This document shows positions 43,982 to 53,600 of a stretch of 64,000 bases of DNA, in pieces. Position 1 is the first letter of the stretch. Every line of letters begins with the position of its first letter. The notes under the pieces are model-generated. The model did not search any database. It saw nothing but the letters and a program-made list of their open reading frames with translations, and was not told the origin of the DNA. Source of the stretch: Amycolatopsis solani (GTDB lineage Bacteria; Actinomycetota; Actinomycetes; Mycobacteriales; Pseudonocardiaceae); the NCBI RefSeq assembly GCF_033441515.1, contig NZ_JAWQJT010000002.1, positions 1,612,001 to 1,676,000 on the forward strand, read 5' to 3'. The position numbers and the translations under genes are program-made.

Positions 43982-44030
43982 TTGCGGGCCACGCACTTTT
44001 TTGCGGGGCACGCAAGTTTTTCGCTACACT
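43982..44030 (+). promoter_or_regulatory. Tandem operators and leaderless promoter of the TetR-ABC operon
   Basis: Two near-identical 15-mers start 19 bp apart: TTGCGGGCCACGCAC (43982) and TTGCGGGGCACGCAA (44001), the second a perfect TTGCG-N5-CGCAA palindrome. The second contains the probable -35 (TTGCGG), and TACACT (44025-44030) is a good -10 after 18 bp. The ATG follows 7 bases later, so the mRNA is probably leaderless and the TetR protein probably represses itself and the exporter here. Confidence 0.6.
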
Positions 44031-44036
44031 CCGTTC

Positions 44037-44702
44037 ATGCCGCCGGACGAACCACCACCGCTGACCCTGCGCGAGCGCAAGAAGCGCGAGGCCCGCAAGG
44101 CGCTCGCCCAGGCGGCACTGCGGCTGACGCTGGAGCGCGGGCTGGAGAACGTGAAGGTCGAGGACATCGCCACCGAGGTCGGCGTGTCACCCCGCACATT
44201 CAACAACTACTTCTCCAGCAAGGAGCAGGCGGTCTGCTCGGTCGTCGTCGACCGGCACGAGGGGATGCGCGAGGCGCTGCTCGCGCGGCCGGACGGCGAG
44301 CCGCTCTGGGACTCGGTCAAGCACGCGGTGCTCGAGCAATATTCGCGTGAAGGGGAACCCGATCGCGCGTATGTTGCGCGTATCCGTGAGCTGATGGGAC
44401 GGCTCATGCTGCGCGGCGAGTTCCTCAACGCCCACGCGGCCGTCGAGCGCGTCCTGGCCGAAACGATCGCGAAACGGGTGGGCGGTGTGGACCACCTGTT
44501 GTGCCGGCTGATGGCGGCTTCGGTGGAAAGCGCTGTCCGGGTGGCCTTCACCAACTGGTTCACCACCGAAGGCGAACCGTTCCTGCCGATCCTGGAACGG
44601 CTGCTGGACGAGCTTTCCGCCGGGATGCCCACCCTGACCGGCGGCACCGCTGCTCCGAAACCCGAACCGACCACCACTCCACTGGGGGAATCGTTGTGCT
44701 AG
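44037..44702 (+). CDS. TetR-family regulator of an ABC exporter
   Basis: A 221-aa TetR regulator with helix-turn-helix KALAQAALRLTLERGLENVK and VEDIATEVGVSPRTFNNYFS, then SKEQAVCSVVVDRHEGMREA, a form frequent in actinobacterial multidrug-efflux operons. The stop TAG overlaps the GTG start of the first ABC gene by seven bases, so regulator and exporter are one transcript. The promoter carries two tandem palindromes. ATG 44037 is favoured because a -10 box ends seven bases upstream. Confidence 0.93.
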   Translation: MPPDEPPPLTLRERKKREARKALAQAALRLTLERGLENVKVEDIATEVGVSPRTFNNYFSSKEQAVCSVVVDRHEGMREALLARPDGEPLWDSVKHAVLEQYSREGEPDRAYVARIRELMGRLMLRGEFLNAHAAVERVLAETIAKRVGGVDHLLCRLMAASVESAVRVAFTNWFTTEGEPFLPILERLLDELSAGMPTLTGGTAAPKPEPTTTPLGESLC

Positions 44703-46429
44703 TCAAGCTCCTGCGCAGCCACCTGCGCCCGTACCGGAGCACGTTGTGGGTGATCGTGCTGCTCCAGCTGGTGCAGACCATCGCGATGCTCTACCTGCCG
44801 ACGCTGAACGCCGACATCGTCGACAACGGGTTGATCAAGGGCGACATGGACTACATCCTGCGCGTCGGCGCGATGATGCTCGTCATCACGCTCGCGCAGA
44901 TCGCCGGCTCGATCGGCGCGGTCTACTTCGGCGCCCGCACCGCGATGGCGATCGGCCGCGACATCCGCGCCGGCGTCTTCCACCGGGTGCAGGACTTCTC
45001 CGCCCGCGAGGTCGGCCAGTTCGGCACGCCGTCGCTGATCACCCGCACCACCAACGACGTCCAGCAGATCCAGATGCTCGTCCTGATGACGCTGACGCTG
45101 ATGGTGTCGGCGCCGATCATGTGCGTCGGCGGGATCATCCTGGCGCTGAACCTCGACGTGCCGCTGTCGTCGCTGCTGCTGGTCATCGTGCCGGTGCTGG
45201 CGGTCGCGGTCGGCACCATCATCACGAAGATGCGCCCGGCGTTCCGGCTGATGCAGGAGCGCATCGACCGGATCAACCAGATCCTGCGCGAGCAGATCAT
45301 GGGCATCCGGGTGATCCGTGCGTTCGTGCGCGACAAGCACGAGCGGGAGCGCTTCGACGTCGCCAACGACCAGCTGCTCACCGTTTCGCTGCGAGTGGGC
45401 AAGCTGATGGCGCTGATGTTCCCGATCGTCATGCTGGTGATGAACGCCTCCAGCGTCGCGGTGCTGTGGTTCGGCGGCCAGCGGATCGACTCCGGCAGCA
45501 TGCAGATCGGCGCGATGACCGCGTTCCTGTCCTACCTGCTGCAGATCCTGATGGCCGTCATGATGGCCACGTTCATGTTCATGATGGTGCCGCGCGCGGA
45601 GGTCAGCGCCGAGCGGATCAGCGAGGTGCTCGACACCGAGTCGAGCGTCCGCCCGCCGGTGTCGCCGATCCGGCCCGGCGCGGTGCACGGGCACCTGGAG
45701 CTCACCGGCGTCGAGTTCCGCTACCCCGGCGCGGAAAAGCCGGTGCTGTGCGACATCTCGCTGATCGGGCGGCCGGGTGAGACCACCGCGGTGATCGGCT
45801 CGACGGGCACCGGCAAGACCACGCTGCTCAACCTGATCCCGCGCCTGATGGACGCCACCGCCGGCACGGTGAAGGTGGACGGCGTCGACGTCCGCGACCT
45901 CGACCCGGCGGTGCTCGCCCGCGCGGTCGGGCTGGTGCCGCAGAAGCCGTACCTGTTCGCCGGCACGGTGGCGAGCAACCTGCGCTACGGCAACCCGGAC
46001 GCGACCGACGAGGAGCTGTGGCACGCGCTGGAAGTGGCGCAGGGCAAGGACTTCGTCGAAGCGATGCCCGACGGTCTCGAGTCCCCGATCGCCCAGGGCG
46101 GCACGAACGTCTCGGGCGGGCAGCGCCAGCGGATCGCGATCGCGCGGATGCTGGTGCACAAGCCGGAGATCTACCTGTTCGACGACTCGTTCTCCGCGCT
46201 CGACTACGCGACCGACGCGGCCCTGCGCCGCGCGCTGGTGTCGGAAACGGCCGAGGCGACGGTGGTCATCGTGGCGCAGCGGGTCAGCACGATCCGCGGC
46301 GCCGACCGCATCATCGTCCTCGACGAAGGCCGCGTCGTCGGCACCGGCACCCACCACGAACTCATGGACGGCAACGAAACCTACCGGGAGATCGTGCTGT
46401 CCCAGCTCACCGAACAGGAGGCGGCGTGA
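44696..46429 (+). CDS. Heterodimeric ABC exporter subunit, degenerate ATPase site
   Basis: A 577-aa half-transporter: six membrane helices (residues about 15-300), then a nucleotide-binding domain with Walker A GSTGTGKTT, signature VSGGQRQRIAIARM and Walker B LFDDSFSALD. The usual catalytic glutamate after Walker B is Asp here, which marks the degenerate site of heterodimeric exporters such as TM287/288. Its partner is the next gene, overlapped as GTGA. Likely exports a drug, lipid or metabolite. The GTG start overlaps the tetR stop, with GGGGGAA as ribosome site. Confidence 0.93.
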   Translation: MLVKLLRSHLRPYRSTLWVIVLLQLVQTIAMLYLPTLNADIVDNGLIKGDMDYILRVGAMMLVITLAQIAGSIGAVYFGARTAMAIGRDIRAGVFHRVQDFSAREVGQFGTPSLITRTTNDVQQIQMLVLMTLTLMVSAPIMCVGGIILALNLDVPLSSLLLVIVPVLAVAVGTIITKMRPAFRLMQERIDRINQILREQIMGIRVIRAFVRDKHERERFDVANDQLLTVSLRVGKLMALMFPIVMLVMNASSVAVLWFGGQRIDSGSMQIGAMTAFLSYLLQILMAVMMATFMFMMVPRAEVSAERISEVLDTESSVRPPVSPIRPGAVHGHLELTGVEFRYPGAEKPVLCDISLIGRPGETTAVIGSTGTGKTTLLNLIPRLMDATAGTVKVDGVDVRDLDPAVLARAVGLVPQKPYLFAGTVASNLRYGNPDATDEELWHALEVAQGKDFVEAMPDGLESPIAQGGTNVSGGQRQRIAIARMLVHKPEIYLFDDSFSALDYATDAALRRALVSETAEATVVIVAQRVSTIRGADRIIVLDEGRVVGTGTHHELMDGNETYREIVLSQLTEQEAA

Positions 46430-48435
46430 GCACGACCGAATCGCCCAAAGCCGCCGTCACCGACGCCGGGGAACGGCCGACCGCCGAGCGGCAGCGGAAC
46501 ACCGGTGCCGCGACGGCCGGGCCCGGCCGCTGGATGGCCGGCGGCGCGCCGCCGGAGAAAGCGCTCGACTTCAAGGGTTCGCTGAAGCGGCTGCTGCGGC
46601 TGCTGCGCCCGCAGCGGGCCGCGCTCATCGGCGTGCTCGTGCTCGGCGCGGCCAGCGTCACGCTCACCGTGATCGGCCCGAAGATCCTCGGCCAGGCCAC
46701 CGACGCCATCCTGGCCGGCGTACTCGGCAAGCAGGTGCCGCCGGGCGTCACGAAGGAGCAGATCGTCGCCGGGCTGCGGGCCCGCGGCGACGGCACCCTC
46801 GCCGACATCTACAGCCGCGTCGACCTCGTGCCGGGCGTCGGCATCGACTTCGACAAGGTCGGGCAGATCCTGCTCACCGTGCTGGCGCTGTTCGTGATCT
46901 CGTCGTTCTTCGGGCTGATCCAGGCCCGGCTGACCACGACGCTGGTGCAGCAGGCGGTGTACCGGCTGCGCGAAGAGGTCGAGGAAAAGTTCTCGCGGCT
47001 GCCGCTGAAGTACTTCGACCGCCAGCCGCGCGGCGAGGTGCTTTCCCGCGTCACCAACGACATCGACAACCTGGCGATGTCGTTGCAGCAGACGTTGTCG
47101 CAGATCGTGTCGTCGCTGCTGACGGTGATCGGCGTGCTGATCATGATGTTCCTGATCTCGCCGCTGCTGGCGCTGATCGCGCTGCTCACGGTGCCGCTGT
47201 CGGCCGTCGTGGCGGCGAAGATCGGGAAGCGGGCGCAGCCGAACTTCATCAAGCAGTGGTCGACGACCGGGAAGCTCAACGCGCACGTCGAGGAGATGTA
47301 CACCGGCCACTCGCTGGTCAAGGTGTTCGGCCGCCGCGACGAGGCCGCGGCGATCTTCGACAAGCAGAACGACACCCTGTACCAGGCGAGCTTCCGGGCG
47401 CAGTTCATCTCCGGCATGATCCAGCCGGCGATGATGTTCATCGGCAACCTGAGCTACGTGCTGGTGGCGGTGATCGGCGCGCTGCGCGTCGCGTCGGGCA
47501 GCCTGACGCTCGGCGAGGTGCAGGCGTTCATCCAGTACTCGCGCCAGTTCAGCCAGCCGGTGACGCAGATCGCGAGCATGGCGAACCTGCTGCAGTCCGG
47601 CGTCGCCTCGGCCGAGCGGGTGTTCGCGCTGCTCGACGCCGAGGAGCAGGCCCCCGAGCCCGCGTCGCCGGAGCGGCCTTCGCCGGTGCGGGGGCGCGTC
47701 GAGTTCCAGGACGTCTCCTTCCGCTACCTGCCGGAGAAGCCGCTGATCGACGGCCTGTCGCTGACCGTGGAGCCCGGCCAGACGGTGGCGATCGTCGGCC
47801 CGACCGGCGCGGGCAAGACGACGCTGGTCAACCTGCTCATGCGCTTCTACGAGCTGGACAGCGGCCGCATCACCCTCGACGGCGTCGACATCGCGAAGAT
47901 GAACCGCGAGGAACTGCGCGACCAGACCGGCATGGTGCTGCAGGACGCGTGGCTGTTCGGCGGCACGATCGCGGAGAACATCGCCTACGGCGCGGACAAC
48001 CCGACGCACGAGGAGATCGTGGAGGCGGCTCAGGCGACGTACGTGGACCGCTTCGTCCGCACGCTGCCGGACGGCTACGACACGGTGCTCGACGACGAAG
48101 GCGGCACGGTCAGCGCGGGCGAGAAGCAGCTGATCACGGTGGCGCGGGCGTTCCTGGCCAAGCCGGTGATCCTCATCCTGGACGAGGCGACCAGCTCGGT
48201 GGACACCCGCACCGAGGTGCTCATCCAGCGGGCGATGAACTCGCTGCGCAGCGGCCGGACGAGCTTCGTCATCGCGCACCGGCTGTCCACGATCCGCGAC
48301 GCCGACGTGATCCTGGTGATGGAGCACGGGCAGATCGTCGAGCAGGGCGACCACGAAACGCTGCTGCACAGCGGCGGCGCGTACGCGCGGCTGTACGCGG
48401 CCCAGTTCGCCGAAGCGATGGCCGAGACGGACTGA
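46426..48435 (+). CDS. Heterodimeric ABC exporter subunit, catalytic ATPase site
   Basis: A 669-aa half-transporter with a 60-residue hydrophilic N-terminal extension, six membrane helices and an ATPase domain: Walker A GPTGAGKTT, Walker B ILILDEATSSVD with the catalytic glutamate, but a changed signature VSAGEKQLITVARA. An insert after the first membrane helix (about residues 105-150, VTKEQIVAGLRARGDG) is extracytoplasmic and longer than usual. Together with the preceding subunit it gives one good and one poor ATP site, as expected for this type. The operon is controlled by its own TetR. Confidence 0.94.
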   Translation: MSTTESPKAAVTDAGERPTAERQRNTGAATAGPGRWMAGGAPPEKALDFKGSLKRLLRLLRPQRAALIGVLVLGAASVTLTVIGPKILGQATDAILAGVLGKQVPPGVTKEQIVAGLRARGDGTLADIYSRVDLVPGVGIDFDKVGQILLTVLALFVISSFFGLIQARLTTTLVQQAVYRLREEVEEKFSRLPLKYFDRQPRGEVLSRVTNDIDNLAMSLQQTLSQIVSSLLTVIGVLIMMFLISPLLALIALLTVPLSAVVAAKIGKRAQPNFIKQWSTTGKLNAHVEEMYTGHSLVKVFGRRDEAAAIFDKQNDTLYQASFRAQFISGMIQPAMMFIGNLSYVLVAVIGALRVASGSLTLGEVQAFIQYSRQFSQPVTQIASMANLLQSGVASAERVFALLDAEEQAPEPASPERPSPVRGRVEFQDVSFRYLPEKPLIDGLSLTVEPGQTVAIVGPTGAGKTTLVNLLMRFYELDSGRITLDGVDIAKMNREELRDQTGMVLQDAWLFGGTIAENIAYGADNPTHEEIVEAAQATYVDRFVRTLPDGYDTVLDDEGGTVSAGEKQLITVARAFLAKPVILILDEATSSVDTRTEVLIQRAMNSLRSGRTSFVIAHRLSTIRDADVILVMEHGQIVEQGDHETLLHSGGAYARLYAAQFAEAMAETD

Positions 48436-48491
48436 GGCCCGCCGCCCGGTACCCTGGAAGCTCTTGCGGCGGAAGGGGTACCGGGGCGGCC

Positions 48492-49556
48492 ATGGCCGAC
48501 AGACTCGAGGAATACCGGGGCAAGCGCGGCAAGGACCGCACCCCCGAACCCTGGCCGGACGGCCCGCCCGAGCCCGGGGACGACGACCTCTTCGTCATCC
48601 AGGAACACCACGCCACTCGCCTGCACTGGGACTTCCGGCTGGAGCGCGACGGCGTGCTCGTCTCCTGGGCGGTCCCCAAGGGCCTGCCGCTCTCCCCTGG
48701 CGTCTCCCGGCTCGCCGTGCACACCGAAGACCACCCCATGGAGTACCTCACCTTCGAAGGCGAGATCCCGGCGGGCGAGTACGGCGGTGGCCGGATGACC
48801 GTGTGGGACACCGGGAAGTACGAAACCCTGCACTGGAACGACCACAAGGTCGAGGTCGTCTTCCACGGCGGCCGCGCCCGCGGCAAGTACCTGTTCCTCA
48901 ACCGCCACGACGAAGACGACCGCGACTGGACGCTGCGGCGCCTCGACCCCGCCGAGCCCGGCCACGAAGACGCACCCGAATTCCTCGAGCCGATGACGGC
49001 GGTGCCCGGCGAGCTGCCCGCCGACGACGACGCGTGGGCGTACGAGTTCGCCTGGGGCGGCCTGCGGACGATGCTGCTGGTCAGCGGCGGCCGCGTGACC
49101 GCGCACGACGAGACCGGCGCCGACGTCACCGGGCGCTACCCCGAACTGCACAAGCTCGGCGAAGAGTTCGGATCGACGGAAGTGCTGCTGGACGGCGAAG
49201 TCGTCGTGATCAGGGACGGCAAGCCGTCCCCCGAGGGGCTCGAAGAACGCCGGAAGGCCGACGGCGCCGCCGCCAAACGGCTCAAGGCCCACTGCCCGGT
49301 CTTCTACTTCGCTTCCGACGTCCTGCACCTCGACGGCAGGCCGACCCTGGACCTGCCGTACACGAAACGCCGGGAGCTCCTCGACGGCCTGGCCGTCGAG
49401 GACCGGCACTGGCAGGTGCCGCGCTACTACGCCGGAGGGGGCGAGGCCGTCGCCGGGGCCAGCCGTCAGCACGGCCTCCCCGGCGTGGTCGCGAAACGGG
49501 CGGACAGCCCGTACCGGCCCGGCGACTCGGGCGACTGGCTGCTGATCAGGAACTGA
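48492..49556 (+). CDS. LigD-like 3'-phosphoesterase fused to an inactive ligase domain
   Basis: A 354-aa protein. Residues about 30-150 form the LigD phosphoesterase (FVIQEHHATRLHWDFRLE with His40, His45, Asp47; GEYGGGRMTVWDTG), which trims 3' ends before joining. Residues 165-354 have the fold of the ATP-dependent ligase adenylation domain, but motif I, normally KxDG, reads A187-W-G189-G190, and the last motif ends DWLLIRN with no lysine. AMP transfer is therefore not possible; LDGEVVVI and GVVAKRADSPY are retained. It may be a structural or regulatory NHEJ factor. Ku is 9.7 kb away. ATG 48492. Confidence 0.88.
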   Translation: MADRLEEYRGKRGKDRTPEPWPDGPPEPGDDDLFVIQEHHATRLHWDFRLERDGVLVSWAVPKGLPLSPGVSRLAVHTEDHPMEYLTFEGEIPAGEYGGGRMTVWDTGKYETLHWNDHKVEVVFHGGRARGKYLFLNRHDEDDRDWTLRRLDPAEPGHEDAPEFLEPMTAVPGELPADDDAWAYEFAWGGLRTMLLVSGGRVTAHDETGADVTGRYPELHKLGEEFGSTEVLLDGEVVVIRDGKPSPEGLEERRKADGAAAKRLKAHCPVFYFASDVLHLDGRPTLDLPYTKRRELLDGLAVEDRHWQVPRYYAGGGEAVAGASRQHGLPGVVAKRADSPYRPGDSGDWLLIRN

Positions 49557-49926
49557 CGCGCCGCGCGAGCGCCATCCCCGCGACGACGACCACGGCCCCC
49601 GCCACGACGTTGCCGATCAGGGCACCGGTCGACGGCGGGGTCTCACCGCCGTGGCGGAGCAGCCACGGCGAGACGGCGGCCCACGCGCCCAGTACCGGGA
49701 TCACCCAGCCGATCAGCGCGAGGCGGCGGGTGGCCGTGCGGGCGATCGCCAGCGCGATCAGGACCAGGCCGACCAGGGTGTCGCTCAGCGCGAGCACGCC
49801 CGCGCCGCCGAAACCGGCGATCCACGGGGCCAGGACCAGGTAGAGCCCGGCAAGCAGGACGAAGCCCGCCGCCGCGCCGATCAGCGCCGTGCGCGGGCGG
49901 GGAGCCGGGGTGCTGTGCGAAGTCAT
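49546..49926 (-). CDS. SPW-repeat membrane protein
   Basis: A 126-aa protein with four hydrophobic helices arranged as two similar halves, each with the SPW-type motif (LAPWIAGFG, then VSPWLLRHGG). The family is widespread in actinobacteria with unknown function. ATG 49926 has GAGGTGAGGAG just upstream. Its last 11 bp overlap the convergent LigD-like gene. Confidence 0.88.
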   Translation of the reverse strand: MTSHSTPAPRPRTALIGAAAGFVLLAGLYLVLAPWIAGFGGAGVLALSDTLVGLVLIALAIARTATRRLALIGWVIPVLGAWAAVSPWLLRHGGETPPSTGALIGNVVAGAVVVVAGMALARRVSS

Positions 49927-49972
49927 CTCCTCACCTCCACCCGCGCGGGTACCCGGCCGTCGCGGCCGGTAA

Positions 49973-50012
49973 CCGGGGCCTGTCCGCCGCCCTCGGAACG
50001 GACAGGCCCCGG
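49973..50012 (-). terminator. 14-bp hairpin after the small secreted protein gene
   Basis: CCGGGGCCTGTCCG (49973-49986) pairs perfectly with CGGACAGGCCCCGG (49999-50012), loop 12 bases. It begins 4 bp after the stop of the 169-aa secreted protein on the minus strand. No U tract. Confidence 0.7.
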
Positions 50013-50016
50013 GACG

Positions 50017-50526
50017 TCAGCAGCCGCAGGTGTAGTACGTGATGTCCCAGTGGTTGCCTTCGTCGCAGTAGAGGTTGCCGGAGCCGGCCTTCCACTGCGG
50101 GTAGCCGTCGCCGCGCAGGCCGATGTAGCCGAAGCTGTTCTTGATGTAGGCGTCGATGCAGCTGTTGTGCGAGATGTCCACCTTGTAGCCGTTGTAGTGG
50201 CTGTAGGTACCCGACGCGTGGCCGACCTCGGTCCCGCCGGTGATGTTGATCGCGCAGCCGCTGGCGCGCTTCAGCGTGATGACGCCGCTGACCGTGCTCT
50301 GGTTGATCTGCTCGTAGGACGTGCAGGTCGAGTTCGACCGCGTCGTGCAGCCCCCGCTGGACGAGTGGGTCACCCCGGCCGCGGACAGCTGCGAGGCCGC
50401 CTGCGCCTGGGTCAGCTTGGTGACCTCGACGCTCGCCGACGCGGTGCCGATCGTGGCGAAGACCACCGTCGCGGCCGAAGCGACGAGCCCCAGTGCCGCC
50501 CGCGCCAGAATCCGTTGTGCCGGCAT
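50017..50526 (-). CDS. Small secreted protein, candidate LAS-type metallopeptidase
   Basis: A 169-aa secreted protein with a signal peptide ending near residue 31 (VVFATIGTASAS). The mature part has seven cysteines. His110-x6-Asp117 in SHYNGYKVDIS and His159 in GNHWDITYY resemble the zinc site HxxxxxxD ... HxH of LAS enzymes (VanX, D-Ala-D-Ala peptidases, hedgehog fold), although the last histidine of HxH is Asp. That would suggest cell-wall peptide cleavage. This is motif-level evidence only. ATG 50526 follows AAGGAGCAAGGC; the longer frame has no signal sequence at its start. Confidence 0.65.
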   Translation of the reverse strand: MPAQRILARAALGLVASAATVVFATIGTASASVEVTKLTQAQAASQLSAAGVTHSSSGGCTTRSNSTCTSYEQINQSTVSGVITLKRASGCAINITGGTEVGHASGTYSHYNGYKVDISHNSCIDAYIKNSFGYIGLRGDGYPQWKAGSGNLYCDEGNHWDITYYTCGC

Positions 50527-50626
50527 GCCTTGCTCCTTCTCGTGCGACGATCCGAACGGCGGCAGCCAAATCGGGCCGGCCATAACTTCGCCAAACACCG
50601 CCGCCGCGGACCGGGGCGCGAGACCC

Positions 50627-53600
50627 TCAGGTCCTGATCTTCGTCAAGAGTTCACGGCTCCGGTCGCGGGCCGGGGATTCACCGGTGACGCTGGTCAGTT
50701 CCCCCAGCGCACGCAGTTCCCACAGCGGGAACCCGAGCTCGCGGAACAGCCCGGCCGAGCTGCGCAGGCACTTCGCGGCCTCGGGCGCGGCGTCCTCGGT
50801 CACGTGCGTCCGGCCCAGGCTGAGCAGGGCGTACCCGGCGCCGCGCCGGTCGTGCAGCTCCCGGAAGACGCCCATGGCGGCCAGCAGGTGCCGCCGCGCA
50901 CCGGCCGGGTCACCGGCGCGGCGACGGGCTTCGGCCAGGCTGCGGTGGGTGTAGGCGGCAGCGTGCCGGTGCCCGATCTGGTCGAACAGCGTCAGCGACC
51001 GCGTCAGGCACCGCTGCGCGTCGGCGAGCTCGCCGGCGTCGGCGTGCAGGTCGCCGAGGCTGCGCAGGACGTGCGCCTCCCAATGCCGTTCCCGCGTGCG
51101 GACGGCCCCGCCCAGCGCACCGGTGAGCAGGTCGGCCGCCTGGTCGTGGCCACCGTGCCGGCGCAGGACGTCGGCGTAGCGCTTGGCGACCTGGTCGTGC
51201 CAGCGGCCGTCGTCGCATTCACGGGCGAGCAGCATGCTCACTTCGAAGCTCTCGACCGCACGCCGTACATCCCCGACGTCTTCGGCGAGCGAGCCCAGCT
51301 GAGCGGCGGCGGCCGCCTGCCCGCGCCGGTCCCCGCAGTCGCGCAGCAGGTCCAGCGCCTCCCGCAGTTCGGCTTCGGCGGCCCGCGGGTCCCCACCGTC
51401 GAGGTGGACGTCGGCGAGCGCGGCGAGCGCCGTCCCGGTCCCGCGCGGGTCGTCCAGGATCCGGTAGCGGTGCTCGGCCATGACGAAGTAGTTCCGCGCC
51501 TGCCGCCAGCGGCCGTGTTGCCAGTGCACCGAGCCGAGGGTGAAGAGCTTCTCGGCCTCCGCCCGCGGATCCCGCCGCCGCCGGGCCGCGGCCAGCCCGG
51601 TGACGGTGACCGCACGGGCGGCGTGCCCGAGCCAGGGGGTGCCGGCGAGCGCGGTGCAGGCATCGGCGAGCTGTTCGGTGAGGTCGTGCCACCCGTGCGC
51701 CCCGGCCAGCCGCACGGCGGCGGCGAGGTGCCCGGTCTCGGCGGCGGCCCAGGCAGCGGGATCGGCCTCGATCCGGCGCAGCACGGCGGGATCGGGCTTG
51801 GTTGGCAGGCGTCGCGGGACCGCCGGGGTTGGCCCGGCCTCGGCAACCCCCGGCTCGCCAGCGGGCCGCCGCGGGACCGCCGAATCCCCCGCGGCACCAC
51901 CTGGCACGCCAGCAGCCCGAAGTGGCACCGCCCGGCTCGGCCCAACCTCGGCAACCCTCGGCACGCCACCAGGCCGCCGCGGGACCGCCGAATCGCCCGC
52001 GGCACCGCCGGGCGCCCGGTGCGCCTGGAGTCCCAGCGCGTGCTCGGCCAGCGCCAACGCCGCCTCGCACGACCGGCGCAGCGCCACCGGATCCACCTCG
52101 CCCTGCCGGCCCTCCGCGAGCGCCAGTCGCACGAACGGCGGGACCCGTCCCGACGGGTCCAGCAGGTGCGCGGCCGCCAATGCGTCGAGCCGGTCGCGGG
52201 CCTCCGTGGTCGGGCGGTCGAGCAGGGCCGCCGCGGACCAGTCCGGGACCGCGCCGTCGAAGGCCGCGAGCAGTCTCAGCAGCGCCACATCCGCGGCGGG
52301 CCGCAGCGCCGACGTCACCGCCGCTCGGACGCTCAGGTCGCCCGCCGTCAGTTCGTCGAGGCGGCGCCGGTCGTCGGACAGCCGCGCGGCCAGCTCCGCG
52401 AGTGACAGGTTCGGCCGGGCCGCGAGCCGCACCCCGGCGATCCGGACGGCAAGCGCCAGGCCGCCGCAGTACCCGAGAAGCCGTTGTGCCGCTTCGGGTT
52501 CCGCTCGCAGCCGCGACTCCCCCACGATGGCCGAGAGCAGCGCGAAAGCGTCCAATGTGGACAGTGAGAGCACCGGCACCGGGTGCGCGCCGCACAGACC
52601 GGGCAGCTCGCGGCGGGCGGTGACCAGCGTGGCGCAGCCGGGACCGCTCGGCAGCAGGGCCCGCACCTGCGCCTCCGACGCCGCGTCCTCCAGCAGCACC
52701 AGCAGCCGCCGGTCGGCGGTGTAGCCGCGCCAGAGCCCGGGCAGTCCCGCGCGGTCGGCCAGTTCGGCCGGGGTCGCGCCGAGCAGGCGCAGGAACCCCG
52801 CCAGCACGGCCGCGGGTTCGGCGGGCGTGCCGTCCTGGCCGCGCAGCGACGCCGTCAGCTGGCCGTCGGGGAAGCGGCGGCGGACCCGCCAGGCGGCCTG
52901 CACCGCCAGCGCCGACTTCCCGGCCCCGGCGGCGCCGTGCAGCACCACCGGCGCCGGCCCCCGCAACGCGCGGGTGACGTCGGCGAGCTCGGCCGCGCGG
53001 CCGGTGAAGTCGGGCACGGCGGGCGGCAGCTGGGCGGGCGGCCCCGGCGTCGTCCACTCGGTGCCGGCGATCCGGCGGTACACCGCGACCAGGTCCGCGC
53101 CCGGCCACACGCCCGCCTCTTCCCAGAGCGCCCGCCGGGTCCGGCGGAGCACCTCCAGCGCCGATTCGCGGCGGCCGACCGTGCCCAGCGCCGACGCGAG
53201 CCGGGCGGCGAACCGCTCGTCGGCGGGCCGCGCCGCGACCACCGGGGCGAGGCGCTCGACCACGGACCGGCCGTCGCCGTCGGCGAGCTCCAGCTCGACC
53301 AGCTGCAGCAGCGCCGCCGAGCGCCGGTCCTCCAGCCACAGCTTGTGCGCCTCCAGCAGCGGCCCGCCGGCGACGTCGGCGAACGCGTCGCCCCGCCAGC
53401 ACGCCAGCGCCCGTTCGAGGGCGCGGCGGCGCTGGGCGCGGTCGTCCGCACCCGCCGACACCCACGTCAGGAACTCGTCCGCGTCCAGCTCACCCGGCTC
53501 GACGGCCAGCGCGTACCCCCGCGGCCCGGACCGCAGCCGCTGCCCGGCCTCGGCGGCACCGAGGCCGGGCGAGAGCGTCTTGCGCAGCTTCGACACGGTG

